DNA from: Mycobacterium sp.
Lineage (GTDB): Bacteria; Actinomycetota; Actinomycetes; Mycobacteriales; Mycobacteriaceae
Assembly: GCF_004298145.1 (NCBI RefSeq)
Contig: NZ_SCRH01000068.1
Span: forward strand, 62,001-126,000
Direction: 5' to 3'
Length of the DNA: 64,000 nucleotides
Below the pieces are notes generated by a model. That model was not told the origin of the DNA. It saw only the letters and a program-made list of their open reading frames with translations, and searched no databases. The first letter of the stretch is position 1, and every line of letters starts with the position of its first letter. This document shows positions 26,708 through 35,770 of the stretch, in pieces. Position numbers and translations under genes: made by a program.

Positions 26708-27015
26708 CCCCCCGGGGCGGAGCGACCGTGATGGCATCAAACCCTATGCGCCCGTTGGTATTTCGTATAGACGAAGGATCCGAGCACCGCTCACCCCGGA
26801 TCGACCTGTTCGTCGACACCTGCGGGCCGCAACAAGCGTCCGCGACATGGCGATTTCGTTAAATGTACCGGCGAATGTTTGCCGACAGCCCATCAGCGGC
26901 TACAGATAGATGTCACACCAACAGGTTGCGGCCGCCCCTCCCTCCGTTGGGGGCCGCGGGATGACCGATGGTCACGTGACCAGCCGTCGAGGCCGCGCAC
27001 AGGAGACGAGCAGGT
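26708..27015. other. 308-bp gene-free stretch before the wax synthase gene
   Basis: No convincing ORF. It contains a short inverted repeat TTCGT-ATAG-ACGAA (26762-26775) and a GC hairpin GCCCC...GGGGC near 26934-26954. It ends with AGGAG (27001-27005) ten bases before the next start codon, so it presumably carries that gene's promoter. Confidence 0.5.
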
Positions 27016-28407
27016 ATGCAACGACTCAGTGGGCTAGACGCGTTCTTTTTGTACCTCGAATCACCGACGCAGCCGTTGAATGTTTGCTGTGTCCTGGAGC
27101 TCGATCCCACGACGACCCCAGGTGGCTATAGCTTCGCGCGCTTCCGTGAGGCGTTGGCGGCCCGGGTGGACGCCGTGCCCGAATTCCGCCTCAAGCTGGC
27201 CGACAACCAACTGAACTTCGACCATCCGGTGTGGGTGGACGACGACCGGTTCGAGCTGGCCCGTCACCTCCACCGCGTCGCGCTGCCGTCGCCCGGGGGA
27301 CCCCAAGAATTAGCGGAAATCTGCGGCCACGTCGCCGGGCTGGCACTCGATCGCGATCGTCCGCTGTGGGAAATGTGGGTCATCGAAGGCCTGCACGGCG
27401 GCGACGCGCTATCCGTCATCGTCAAGGCCCACCACGCGGTGGTCGATGGCGTGGGCGGAGCCAACCTGCTCGCGCAGTTGTGCAGCAACGCGCCCGACGC
27501 GCCGCCGCCAGAACCGGCCGCCCGGACCGGCGCGGCGAATCCACTGCAGATCGCCGCCAGCGGCCTGATCGGGGCGGCGTTGCGGCCGTGGCGCCTGGCC
27601 CGGGTCGTGCCGGCCACGGCCCTGACGCTGGCGCAGACGGTCCTGCGCGCACGCAGCGGCCGCACCATGGCGGCCCCCTTCGCGGCCCCGCCGACGGCGT
27701 TCAACGGCCGGTTCACCAGGCGCCGCAACATTGCCTTGACCAGCGTCGACCTCGACGACGTCAAAACCGTCAAACAACGGTTCGGCGTGACCGTCAACGA
27801 CGTGGTGACGGCGATGTGCGCGGGGGCATTGCGCCAGTTCTTCTCCGACCGCGACGCCCTGCCGCACATTCCGATGGTCGCCAGCGTGCCGGTGTCCGTC
27901 CGCGGCAAGTCCGCTCGGCCGGGGCGCAACCAGACGACCTGGATGCTGTGCCGGCTCGAAACCCACATCGACGACCCCGTCGAACGCCTCACCAACATCG
28001 CCACCGGGAACGCCGCGGCCAAGGACCACGCCGCCGCGATGGGGCCGACCCTGCTGCAGGACTGGACGCAAGTGGCCGGGCAGAGCATGTTCGGCGCCGC
28101 GATGAAACTGCTGCCCCGCATACCGCTGCCCGAAAAGCCGCCGCACAACCTGGTGATGTCCAACGTGGCCGGCCCGCAGCACCAGCTCTACTTCCTCGGT
28201 TGCCGGCTCGACACGATGTACCCGCTTGGTCCGATCATCGCCGGCGCCGGCCTCAACATCACCGTGATGTCGCTGGGCGGCCGGCTCGGCGTCGGCATCA
28301 TTTCCTGCCCCGACCTCGTCCCCGACCTCTGGGACCTGGCCGAGGCGTTTCCCGTCGCGCTCAAAGAGCTGATGAATTCAACCGAGGCGGCCCGCGGCCG
28401 AACCTAG
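27016..28407 (+). CDS. Wax ester synthase / diacylglycerol acyltransferase (WS/DGAT)
   Basis: A 463-aa bifunctional acyltransferase that makes triacylglycerol or wax esters from acyl-CoA. The active-site HHxxxDG motif is HHAVVDG at residues 139-145; the N-terminal LSGLDAFFLYLE and the late NVAGPQ..YFLG and GLNITVMS segments are family hallmarks. Mycobacteria carry many paralogs (Tgs); which one this is cannot be decided by eye. AGGAG lies ten bases before the ATG. The neighbouring HsaD-like hydrolase starts 54 bp downstream and may be a separate unit. Confidence 0.93.
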   Translation: MQRLSGLDAFFLYLESPTQPLNVCCVLELDPTTTPGGYSFARFREALAARVDAVPEFRLKLADNQLNFDHPVWVDDDRFELARHLHRVALPSPGGPQELAEICGHVAGLALDRDRPLWEMWVIEGLHGGDALSVIVKAHHAVVDGVGGANLLAQLCSNAPDAPPPEPAARTGAANPLQIAASGLIGAALRPWRLARVVPATALTLAQTVLRARSGRTMAAPFAAPPTAFNGRFTRRRNIALTSVDLDDVKTVKQRFGVTVNDVVTAMCAGALRQFFSDRDALPHIPMVASVPVSVRGKSARPGRNQTTWMLCRLETHIDDPVERLTNIATGNAAAKDHAAAMGPTLLQDWTQVAGQSMFGAAMKLLPRIPLPEKPPHNLVMSNVAGPQHQLYFLGCRLDTMYPLGPIIAGAGLNITVMSLGGRLGVGIISCPDLVPDLWDLAEAFPVALKELMNSTEAARGRT

Positions 28408-28461
28408 ACGGCCGCCCGTTCAGCGGAACCCCGTCCAATCCCGCCGCCACGGCATGGCAGG

Positions 28462-29352
28462 GTGACATCCGTGGCAGACACTTCTGGACGGACGACCCTC
28501 GCCGAGCAAGACCTGCGTGAAATCAGCACGGAAAAAGGCGCTTTGCGCTACTACGACACGGGGGGCCACGGCTCCGGCCCGGTGCTGCTGTTCCTGCACG
28601 GCTCGGGGCCCGGCGTCACGGGGTGGCGCAACTTCCGCGGGGTGCTGCCGGCCTTCGCCGCCCACTATCGGTGCCTGATCCTGGAATTCCCCGGCTTCGG
28701 GGTCAGCGACGATTTCGGCGGCCACCCGATGGTCACTGCGTTCGGCACCGTATCGCCATTTTTGGATGCGCTCGGCGTCGACAAGGTACACATCGTCGGC
28801 AACTCGATGGGCGGCGGTGTGGGCATCAACTTCGCCACCCACAGTCCCGGCCGCATCGGTCGGCTGGTAACCATCGGCGGCATCGGCACCAACATCTTCA
28901 GCCCCAGCCCCAGCGAGGGCATCCGGCTGCTGCAGGAATTCGTCGAGGACCCGACGCGGCAACGGCTCGTCGACTGGCTCAAATCGATGGTCTACGACCA
29001 AGGGCTGGTCACCGAGCAACTGATCGAGGAGCGCTGGCAGCTGGCCACCGACCCCGACACGCTGGCCGCGGCGCGACGCATGTACGGCAAGGCGGCGTTC
29101 GGCGCGATGAACGCCGCGATGAGCGCCTCCGACCGGCCGCTGCCGTGGGCCACCATGCACAAGCTCACCGCGCCCACCCTGCTGACCTGGGGCCGAGACG
29201 ACAGGGTGAGCCCGCCCGATATGGCCCTCATCCCGATGCGCACGATTCCCAACGCGGAACTGCACATCTTCCCCAACTCGGGGCACTGGGCGATGATCGA
29301 GGCCAAGGAGGCGTTCGAAAGCGCTGTGCTGGCGTTCCTGTCGCGCGGCTAG
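28462..29352 (+). CDS. Alpha/beta hydrolase, HsaD/meta-cleavage-product hydrolase-like
   Basis: A 296-aa hydrolase with the C-C hydrolase (MhpC/HsaD) signature: oxyanion region HGSGPGVTGWRNF, nucleophile S115 in GNSMGG, D246 in GRDDRVSPPD and H275 in SGHWAM. Such enzymes hydrolyse the ring-fission product made by extradiol dioxygenases; an HsaC-like dioxygenase is encoded 6 kb away at 34862, so this is the likely third step of the same pathway. GTG 28462 starts the frame; GTG 28471 is an alternative. It converges on the SnoaL gene. Confidence 0.85.
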   Translation: MTSVADTSGRTTLAEQDLREISTEKGALRYYDTGGHGSGPVLLFLHGSGPGVTGWRNFRGVLPAFAAHYRCLILEFPGFGVSDDFGGHPMVTAFGTVSPFLDALGVDKVHIVGNSMGGGVGINFATHSPGRIGRLVTIGGIGTNIFSPSPSEGIRLLQEFVEDPTRQRLVDWLKSMVYDQGLVTEQLIEERWQLATDPDTLAAARRMYGKAAFGAMNAAMSASDRPLPWATMHKLTAPTLLTWGRDDRVSPPDMALIPMRTIPNAELHIFPNSGHWAMIEAKEAFESAVLAFLSRG

Positions 29353-29397
29353 CGGTGATCGCGAGCGCCGCCGCGCGACGCGGGGCGCCGCCCTCGA

Positions 29398-29883
29398 TTA
29401 CGCGGACCCCGCAAGGCCTTTCGTCAACAACGCGTGCGCGTCGGGGTTGCCGTCGAGCACCCGGCTGGTGCGCGCGCCGATCCGCCAGTGACCGTCGACC
29501 CGTTGCAGCGCGAAATGGTTTGCGGTGCAGCGCCATACGCGGTAGGAACCCTTTTCGGAGCCGTCGCGGACCAGCACGACGGACTCGCAGACCGCGACCG
29601 CCTCATCGCCGTCGACGGTGACGACACACGGCCCGAGGAAGTGAGAGCAGCCCTTGGCCACCAGATTTTGGTGCGCCGACGAGCTGATCATCGCGTGCAC
29701 GCCGGCGCGGCCGCGCATGTGCCGGCCGTCGACGTCGTAGCTGCCGTCATTCGCCCACAGGCCCGCGGCGGTGTCGGCATCGCCGGCGTCGACCGCCGGG
29801 CCATAGGACGCGATCAACCGGGCGATGTCGCGTTCGTCCTCGAGCCGGCGCACCCGGGCCAGCAGTTCGTCGACGGCGGTCAC
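29398..29883 (-). CDS. SnoaL/NTF2-like protein (dehydratase-like)
   Basis: A 161-aa NTF2-fold protein. LEDERDIARLIASYGPAVDAGD and LWANDGSYDVDGRHMRGRAG are the common SnoaL_4 start; CTANHFALQRVDGHWRI ends the sheet. A role in dehydration or isomerisation of a ring intermediate is common for this group. The GTG at 29883 is chosen because GAGGAG lies about seven bases upstream; it follows the SDR stop closely and should be the last gene of the BVMO-SDR-SDR operon. Confidence 0.82.
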   Translation of the reverse strand: MTAVDELLARVRRLEDERDIARLIASYGPAVDAGDADTAAGLWANDGSYDVDGRHMRGRAGVHAMISSSAHQNLVAKGCSHFLGPCVVTVDGDEAVAVCESVVLVRDGSEKGSYRVWRCTANHFALQRVDGHWRIGARTSRVLDGNPDAHALLTKGLAGSA

Positions 29884-29893
29884 GGTGTTCTCC

Positions 29894-30739
29894 TCATCGC
29901 TGGGTGGCGCCCGCATCGACGGGCAGGGTGATCGCGGTGATGTAGCGCGCCTCGTCGGAGGCCAGGAACAGCGCGGCATTGGCGACATCGAGCGGATCGA
30001 TCCACGGCACCGCAAGCATGTTCATCGAGCGGGCGGCCTCGGCGAATTCGGCGCGCGTGGGCGGCCGGTCCAGGTCCGGACGAAACGCGCTGCTGACGAC
30101 GTCGTTCTGGATCATCGGTGTGTCGACATTGGTCGGGTTGACGCAGTTGACCCGGACATTGTGTGGCGCAAGCTCATTGGCCAGTGTGCGCATCAGGCCG
30201 ACCACGCCGTGCTTGGCGGCCGTGTAGTGCGCGACACCGACCAACCCGCGCAGCCCGGCGATGGAGCTCGTCAGGACCATCGCGCCGGCGCCGCGCGCGA
30301 TGAGGTGGGGTGCGCCGGCGCGGCAGGTGTGCCACACCCCGGTGAGGTTGACGTCCAGCATGGTGCGCCAGACGTCTTCGTCCAGGTCGACCGCCATGCC
30401 GCGCGACGTGATTCCCGCGGTTGCGCACACCACGTCGAGTCCGCCGAACCGCTCGGCACCGCGGTCGGTGGCGGCCTGCATGCCGGCGAGGTCACGCACG
30501 TCGACGATTTCGGTGTGCACGCACCCGCCGGCCTCGCTGACCAACGACGCGGTGGTGTCGAGGTCGTCCGGCGTGCTGAGCGGGATCATCACCGTGTCGA
30601 CCGGGCCGCACACGTCCAGCGCCACGACGTCGGCGCCCTCCTGCGCGAACCGCACCGCCTGCGCGCGACCGATCCCCCGCGCCGCGCCGGTGATCAGGGC
30701 GACCTTGCCCGCGAGCCGCCCATGTCGCTTGGCGCTCAT
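29894..30739 (-). CDS. SDR oxidoreductase, mycofactocin-coupled type
   Basis: A 281-aa SDR with TGAARGIG cofactor loop, Asp in VALDVCG, and an inserted segment PLSTPDDLDTTASLVSEAG that is typical of the mycofactocin-associated SDRs with tightly held nicotinamide. Catalytic Ser in VLTSSIAGLRG and Y-x3-K in YTAAK. It probably oxidises a secondary alcohol, passing electrons to mycofactocin. ATGA overlap with the next SDR gene upstream. No mycofactocin biosynthesis gene is in the window. Confidence 0.87.
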   Translation of the reverse strand: MSAKRHGRLAGKVALITGAARGIGRAQAVRFAQEGADVVALDVCGPVDTVMIPLSTPDDLDTTASLVSEAGGCVHTEIVDVRDLAGMQAATDRGAERFGGLDVVCATAGITSRGMAVDLDEDVWRTMLDVNLTGVWHTCRAGAPHLIARGAGAMVLTSSIAGLRGLVGVAHYTAAKHGVVGLMRTLANELAPHNVRVNCVNPTNVDTPMIQNDVVSSAFRPDLDRPPTRAEFAEAARSMNMLAVPWIDPLDVANAALFLASDEARYITAITLPVDAGATQR

Positions 30740-31551
30740 GTCGTCTTCTGGGTCAGACCGGCATCGACGACCAGCTGGGTGCCGGTGATGTAGCGGGCTT
30801 CGTCGGACGCCAGGAACAGCACGGCGTTGGCGATGTCGACGGGCTCCACCCACGGCACCGGCAGCAGGTTACGGGCCCGCAGCACTTCGGCCGCGTCGGC
30901 CTCCGTCGGGTTGGCCAGGTCCGGCCGAAGCCGCCGAAAGGTGGCCTCGTTGAGCACCATCGGCGTCGCGACCGGTCCGGGGTGCACGGTGTTGACCCGA
31001 ATGCCGCGCGGCCCGAGCTCGTTGGCCAGCGTGCGCGCCAGGCCCACCACCGCGTGCTTGCTGGCGGTGTAGTGGGCGGTATTGGGCAGACCGCGAATGC
31101 CACTGGTGGAACTGATGATGACGACCGAACCGCCCGAGTCGCCTCCCCGATCAAACATGTGCGGCACGCCCGCCCTGACCGTGTGCCAAACGCCGGTGAG
31201 GTTGATGTCCAGGGTGCGCTGCCACACCTGCGGGTCGAGTTCCCACGACGGTGCGCCCGGCAGGTGGACGCCGGCGTTGGCGACGATGACGTCGAGCCGG
31301 CCCAGCTCGGCGACGCCGGCATCGATGGCGGCGGTGACGGCCACGAGATCGCTGATGTCGGCCAGGCCGGTCACGCAGCGCCGACCGCGATCGGCGACTT
31401 TCCGTGCGGTGTCGTGTAATTCGCCGGCCGCCGCGGCAGCGTCGAGCGCGATCACATCCGCGCCCTCGTCGGCGAAGCGCTGACAATGCACCCGCCCGGT
31501 TCCTTGAGCGGCACCGGTGACCACGACAACCTTGTCCAGCAATCCCGTCAT
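30736..31551 (-). CDS. SDR oxidoreductase (mycofactocin-type relative)
   Basis: A 271-aa SDR, closely related in layout to its downstream neighbour. TGAAQGTGRVHCQRFADEGA is the cofactor loop and helix, IALDAAA follows strand two but the long insertion is shorter here, the Ser is in IISSTSGIRG and Y-x3-K is YTASK. The two SDRs share the C-terminal pattern VPW-x-(E/D)P-x-D-(I/V)-A-N-A, suggesting tandem duplication. ATGA overlaps link it to the monooxygenase upstream and the SDR downstream. Confidence 0.87.
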   Translation of the reverse strand: MTGLLDKVVVVTGAAQGTGRVHCQRFADEGADVIALDAAAAAGELHDTARKVADRGRRCVTGLADISDLVAVTAAIDAGVAELGRLDVIVANAGVHLPGAPSWELDPQVWQRTLDINLTGVWHTVRAGVPHMFDRGGDSGGSVVIISSTSGIRGLPNTAHYTASKHAVVGLARTLANELGPRGIRVNTVHPGPVATPMVLNEATFRRLRPDLANPTEADAAEVLRARNLLPVPWVEPVDIANAVLFLASDEARYITGTQLVVDAGLTQKTT

Positions 31552-33158
31552 TGTTCGATGAGATCGAAGCCCCGGTAGCCGGCGTTGGCGACCTCGGCGC
31601 AGATGTCGTTGTAGGTTGCGAAGCCGCCGACGAACAGCATGAAACCCCGGGGCTTTCCCGGCACGTTCGCGCCCATGTACCAGGAGTTCGCCTTGGTGAA
31701 CAGCGTCGTCTCGGCCCGGCGGGCGCATTCGGCGCCCCAGCCGTCCACGCTGTCGACGGTGGCTTCCATTGCGGCGTAACCGTGGTCGTCGAGGAAGGCG
31801 ATGGCCTCGGCGATCCAGTTCACCTGGGCTTCGGCGTGCAAGACCATGTTCGCCAGCACGGCGGGTGCCCCCGGGCCCGAGATCAAAAACAGGTTGGGGA
31901 AGCCGTCGACGCCCAGCCCCAAATAGGTGCGGGGTCCATGCGCCCAGTCCTCGCGCAGGGCGCTCCCGCGACGCCCAAGGATATCGATCCGGCCCAACGC
32001 TCCGGTCATCGCGTCGAAACCCGTTGCCAACACGATCATGTCGACGTCGTAATGGGTCTCGGTGGTATTGATCCCGGTGGTGTCGACGGACTCGATCGGG
32101 GTGCCGCGCACGCTGATCAGCGACACGTTCGGGCGGTTGAAGGTCTCAAAGTAGTTGCTGTCGGTGCAGATTCGCTTGGTGCCGATCGGGTGATCGTGGG
32201 GAATCAGTAGGTCGGCGACGGCCGGATCCTCGATGATCGCCCGGATTTTCTCTTCGTAGAATCTGCGGGCCTCTTCGTTGGCTTCCAGATTGATCATCTG
32301 GTCCGGGAACGTCTTCGAGAACAGCACACCGCCCAGCTGCCAACGCTTTTCGAATGCCGCGCGGCGCTCCTCGGGCGTGAACTGCATGGTCGGCTTCGGG
32401 GCCGTAAGGTGCGGTGAGCCACCGCCGCTGCGCCAGGACTTCGCGCGCCGCTGCGCATATCCCGCCTTGAGGTCGTCCAGCTCTTCGGCGGACAACGGTC
32501 TGTTACCCGCCGGGACGCTGTAATTGGGTGTGCGCTGGAAGACGTAGAGGTGTGCGGCCTGCTCGGCGATAAGCGGGATCGATTGAATGCCCGAGGATCC
32601 GGTACCGATGACCGCCACCCGCTTGCCGGTGAACTCGACGGGGCGGTCGGGCCACTCGGCGGTGTGGTAGATCTCGCCCGCAAAGGCGTCCAGGCCGTTG
32701 AAGTCCGGGGTCAGCGCGGCCGACAACGGACCGGTTGCCATGAGGCAAAACCGCGCCGAGATGGTCCGCCCGGTATCGGTGGTGACCGTCCAGCGCAGCG
32801 TCGTCTCGTCAAGTGCAGCCGAGATCACGCGGGTGCTCAGCACGATGTCGCGGCGCAGGTCGAGTTTGTCGGCGGCCCAGTTCAGATACTCGAGGATCTC
32901 CGCTTGGGTCGCGTAGCGTTCGGTCCAGTTCCATTCCTGCTGGAGTTCATCGGAGAACGAGTAGCAGTAATCGACGCTCTCGACATCGCAGCGCGCGCCG
33001 GGATACCGGTTGTAGTACCAGGTGCCACCGAGTTCGGGTGCGGCTTCCAGCACTCGCACCGACAGGCCCTGGCTGCGCAGCTTGTGCAGGGCGTACAGGC
33101 CGGCGAACCCAGCGCCGACCACGACGACATCGAGAGATTGCCGGCCGGGATCGCTCAC
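31548..33158 (-). CDS. Baeyer-Villiger / flavin-containing monooxygenase (CHMO-like)
   Basis: A 536-aa FAD- and NADPH-dependent monooxygenase. First Rossmann loop VGAGFAG near residue 15, the BVMO fingerprint FAGEIYHTAEWP near 160, second Rossmann loop GTGSSG near 185, and the late ATGFDAMTG. It should insert oxygen next to a ketone to give an ester or lactone. It starts with GTG 33158 and leads an operon with two SDRs and a SnoaL protein: alcohol oxidation then Baeyer-Villiger oxidation is a natural sequence. Divergent from the ferredoxin gene. Confidence 0.9.
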   Translation of the reverse strand: MSDPGRQSLDVVVVGAGFAGLYALHKLRSQGLSVRVLEAAPELGGTWYYNRYPGARCDVESVDYCYSFSDELQQEWNWTERYATQAEILEYLNWAADKLDLRRDIVLSTRVISAALDETTLRWTVTTDTGRTISARFCLMATGPLSAALTPDFNGLDAFAGEIYHTAEWPDRPVEFTGKRVAVIGTGSSGIQSIPLIAEQAAHLYVFQRTPNYSVPAGNRPLSAEELDDLKAGYAQRRAKSWRSGGGSPHLTAPKPTMQFTPEERRAAFEKRWQLGGVLFSKTFPDQMINLEANEEARRFYEEKIRAIIEDPAVADLLIPHDHPIGTKRICTDSNYFETFNRPNVSLISVRGTPIESVDTTGINTTETHYDVDMIVLATGFDAMTGALGRIDILGRRGSALREDWAHGPRTYLGLGVDGFPNLFLISGPGAPAVLANMVLHAEAQVNWIAEAIAFLDDHGYAAMEATVDSVDGWGAECARRAETTLFTKANSWYMGANVPGKPRGFMLFVGGFATYNDICAEVANAGYRGFDLIEQ

Positions 33159-33289
33159 AAGTACTCACCGTAGGTCCTCGGACGTCGCGAACCGCTCCCC
33201 CTCCCGGTCACCGGACGCTGGAGGCGAGTTTTCCCGACCACCGGGCGCGCGGGCTCGTCGGCGCGCGCCCGGTGACCGACGATCGCCGC

Positions 33290-33568
33290 ATGCCCCACGT
33301 CACGCGCGTCGAAGTCGATCTGGACGGTCAACGGCATCGCTTGCGCTGGCCCAACAGTCAGACGCTGGTCGAGACATTGCTCGCGGCGGGGATCGCCGTG
33401 CCCCACTCGTGCCGGGAGGGCCGCTGTGGCTCGTGCGTGGCGACCGTCGTCACCGGCGATGTCCACATGGCCCCGTGCGACGTGCTCGACGCCGGAGCTC
33501 TCGAGGAAGGCCTGATTCTGGCCTGTCAGGCTCGGCCGGCCGGCACCGATGTTCATGTCGAATTTTGA
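33290..33568 (+). CDS. Plant-type 2Fe-2S ferredoxin
   Basis: A 92-aa single-domain ferredoxin. The cluster ligands are visible as SCREGRCGSC (C-x4-C-x2-C) and the distal LACQARP Cys. No flavin or NAD domain is fused, so it needs a separate reductase. It could feed the Rieske oxygenase at 50957 or another oxygenase of the cluster. The ATG at 33290 gives the standard ferredoxin length; a long upstream open frame is overlap with the antisense monooxygenase. Confidence 0.85.
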   Translation: MPHVTRVEVDLDGQRHRLRWPNSQTLVETLLAAGIAVPHSCREGRCGSCVATVVTGDVHMAPCDVLDAGALEEGLILACQARPAGTDVHVEF

Positions 33569-33659
33569 CCGTGTTGTGTCCGCTCATCGGGATTTCCTTT
33601 GGGACGGGCCGTGACTGCGGTAGACCATTACTAGGCACCCACAGGTAAGGACGACAAAC

Positions 33660-34844
33660 ATGAGCGAGCGGGTACTCGACCGGGTCGTGGCCATGGCCGA
33701 CCAGTTGCGCGACCAGGCCGCGGAAGCCGAACAACTCGGCCGGCTGACCGACGACACCGTCAAGCTGATGAAGGGCGCCGGCGTGATCCGGCTGTTGCAG
33801 CCCAAGAGTTACCAGGGGTTTGAGGTCCACCCCCGCGAATGGGCCGAGACGGCGATGGCCACCGCGGCACTGGACCCGGCCGCCGGTTGGATCGTCGGCG
33901 TGGTGGGCGTCCACCCCCACCAGTTGGCGTATGCCGACCCGAAGGTGGCTGCCGAGGTCTGGGCCGACGACGTCGACACCTGGATGGCCTCGCCGTATGC
34001 ACCGCAGGGTGTGGCCAAGCCCGTCGACGGCGGCTACCTCTTCAACGGCCGCTGGCAGTTCAGCTCGGGCACCGACCATTGCGACTGGATCATCCTGGGG
34101 GCGATGCTCGGCGATGACAAGGGCATCCCGTTGATGCCGCCGCAAATGCTGCACATGATCCTGCCGCGCAAGGACTACGCGATCGTCGAGGACTCGTGGA
34201 ATGTGGTGGGGCTGCGCGGAACCGGCTCCAAGGACGTCATCGTCTCCGACGCGTTCGTCCCGGCCTACCGCACCATGGACGCGGCGAAGGTGATGGACGG
34301 CACGGCCCAGCGTGAGGCCGGCATGACCGAGCCGCTGTACCTGATGCCGTGGTCGACGATGTTCCCGCTCGGCATTTCCGCGGCGACCATCGGCATCGCC
34401 GAGGGCGCGCTGGCCGCGCACCTGGATTACCAGCGGGGCCGGGTGGGCGCCACCGGCACCGCGATCAAGGACGATCCCTACGTGATGCACGCGATCGGCG
34501 AGGCCGCCGCCGACATCAACGCCGCCCGCCAGGAACTGCTGGCCAACGCCGACCGCATCTACGACATGGTCGCGGCGGGTAAAGAGGTGTCGTTCGCCGA
34601 TCGCGCGGCCGGGCGCCGTACCCAGATTCGCGCGGTGTGGCGGGCTGTGTCGGCGGTCGACGAGATCTTCGCCCGCTCGGGCGGCAACGCGGCCCGGATG
34701 GACAAGCCGCTGCAACGGTATTGGCGTGACGTGCACGTCGGCCAGATGCACGCCATCCATGTGCCCGGCACCACCTACCACGCGTCGGCGCTGAGTTCGA
34801 TCGGGATCGACCCGCCCGAAGGCCCGCTGCGGGCCCTGATCTGA
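33660..34844 (+). CDS. hsaA: HsaA-like flavin-dependent aromatic hydroxylase
   Basis: A 394-aa acyl-CoA-dehydrogenase-fold monooxygenase, the same length as M. tuberculosis HsaA as I recall it. Matching segments: LPDETV-like LTDDTVKLMKGAG, LLQPKSYQGFEV, the FSSGTDHCDW loop, VVGLRGTGSKDV, YLMPWSTMFP and QRYWRDVHVGQMHA. HsaA hydroxylates the phenolic A-ring product of steroid opening using reduced FMN from HsaB. No HsaB-like partner is adjacent. The dioxygenase gene follows 17 bp downstream, so hydroxylation and ring fission are encoded together. A paralog of the core pathway gene rather than the ortholog is likely. Confidence 0.85.
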   Translation: MSERVLDRVVAMADQLRDQAAEAEQLGRLTDDTVKLMKGAGVIRLLQPKSYQGFEVHPREWAETAMATAALDPAAGWIVGVVGVHPHQLAYADPKVAAEVWADDVDTWMASPYAPQGVAKPVDGGYLFNGRWQFSSGTDHCDWIILGAMLGDDKGIPLMPPQMLHMILPRKDYAIVEDSWNVVGLRGTGSKDVIVSDAFVPAYRTMDAAKVMDGTAQREAGMTEPLYLMPWSTMFPLGISAATIGIAEGALAAHLDYQRGRVGATGTAIKDDPYVMHAIGEAAADINAARQELLANADRIYDMVAAGKEVSFADRAAGRRTQIRAVWRAVSAVDEIFARSGGNAARMDKPLQRYWRDVHVGQMHAIHVPGTTYHASALSSIGIDPPEGPLRALI

Positions 34845-34861
34845 GCCGGAGGACTCGCGAC

Positions 34862-35770
34862 GTGAGCGACCTGAAAAGCCTGGGCTACATCACCATTTCG
34901 ACCAACGACATCGACCGTTGGCGCCAGTTCGCCTTCGGGGTGCTGGGTTTCGCCGAAGGTAAGGGCCCCGACCCGTCGGCACTGTATCTGCGGATGGACG
35001 AGCGGGCGGCCCGGCTGATCGTGGTGCCCGGTGCGACCGACCGGGTGTTGGCCGTCGGCTGGGAAGTGCGCGACCACCCGGGGTTGCAACGAGTGCAGGC
35101 CGCCCTCGACGGCGCCGGCGTGGCGTACAAACAGCTCTCCACCGAGGAGGCCGAGGCCCGCCGCGTCGAAGAGGTGATCACCTTCGAGGATCCCGCAGGC
35201 ACCACGCTCGAGGTGTTCCACGGCGCGGTGCTCGACCACAGCCCCATCGTCACCCCGTTCGGCGCGCGATTCGTCACCGGCGACCAGGGCATGGGCCACG
35301 TGGTGGTGCCGGCGGTGGACGCCAACGGCCTGTTCGATTTCTACACCGAGGTTCTGGGTTTCCGCGCCCGCGGCGCGTTCCGGGTGCCGCTGCCCAAAGA
35401 GTTTGGCCCGGTGCGGGTTCGGTTCCTGGGCATCAACGAGCGACACCACAGCCTGGCGATCGTGCCCGCCGCGCACCAGCGCGACCCGCGCCTGGTCCAC
35501 ATCATGGTCGAGGTCGACGCCCTCGACGCCGTCGGGCAGGCGCTGGACCGGGTCAACGCCGGGGGCTTCCAGCTCTCGTCCACCCTCGGGCGCCACACCA
35601 ACGACAAGATGGTCTCGTTCTATGTCCGCGCCCCCGGCGACTGGGACATCGAGTTCGGCACCGACGGGATGCGGGTCGACGAAACCTATTACACCGCAGA
35701 GGAAATCACCGCGGACAGCTACTGGGGCCACCAGTGGGTCGGCGAGATGCCCGCGGCGATGCGGCTGTGA
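34862..35770 (+). CDS. hsaC: HsaC-like extradiol ring-cleavage dioxygenase
   Basis: A 302-aa type I extradiol dioxygenase with two glyoxalase-fold halves. The iron ligands are H146 (GMGHVVVP), H213 (LVHIMVEV) and E264 (DIEFGTDG), at nearly the same positions as in HsaC. It should cleave the catechol formed by the HsaA-like enzyme, opening the aromatic ring. The start is a GTG with GGAGGA eight bases upstream; the stop overlaps the next gene by GTGA. Likely paralogous to the cholesterol-pathway HsaC. Confidence 0.88.
   Translation: MSDLKSLGYITISTNDIDRWRQFAFGVLGFAEGKGPDPSALYLRMDERAARLIVVPGATDRVLAVGWEVRDHPGLQRVQAALDGAGVAYKQLSTEEAEARRVEEVITFEDPAGTTLEVFHGAVLDHSPIVTPFGARFVTGDQGMGHVVVPAVDANGLFDFYTEVLGFRARGAFRVPLPKEFGPVRVRFLGINERHHSLAIVPAAHQRDPRLVHIMVEVDALDAVGQALDRVNAGGFQLSSTLGRHTNDKMVSFYVRAPGDWDIEFGTDGMRVDETYYTAEEITADSYWGHQWVGEMPAAMRL

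Noticed and set aside
26762..26775. TTCGT-ATAG-ACGAA hairpin before the wax synthase
   Set aside because: Short arms and no link to a known regulator; left as part of the intergenic description.
33290..33568. Calling the ferredoxin gene kshB
   Set aside because: KshB has FAD and NAD domains in front of its cluster domain; this 92-aa protein has only the cluster domain.
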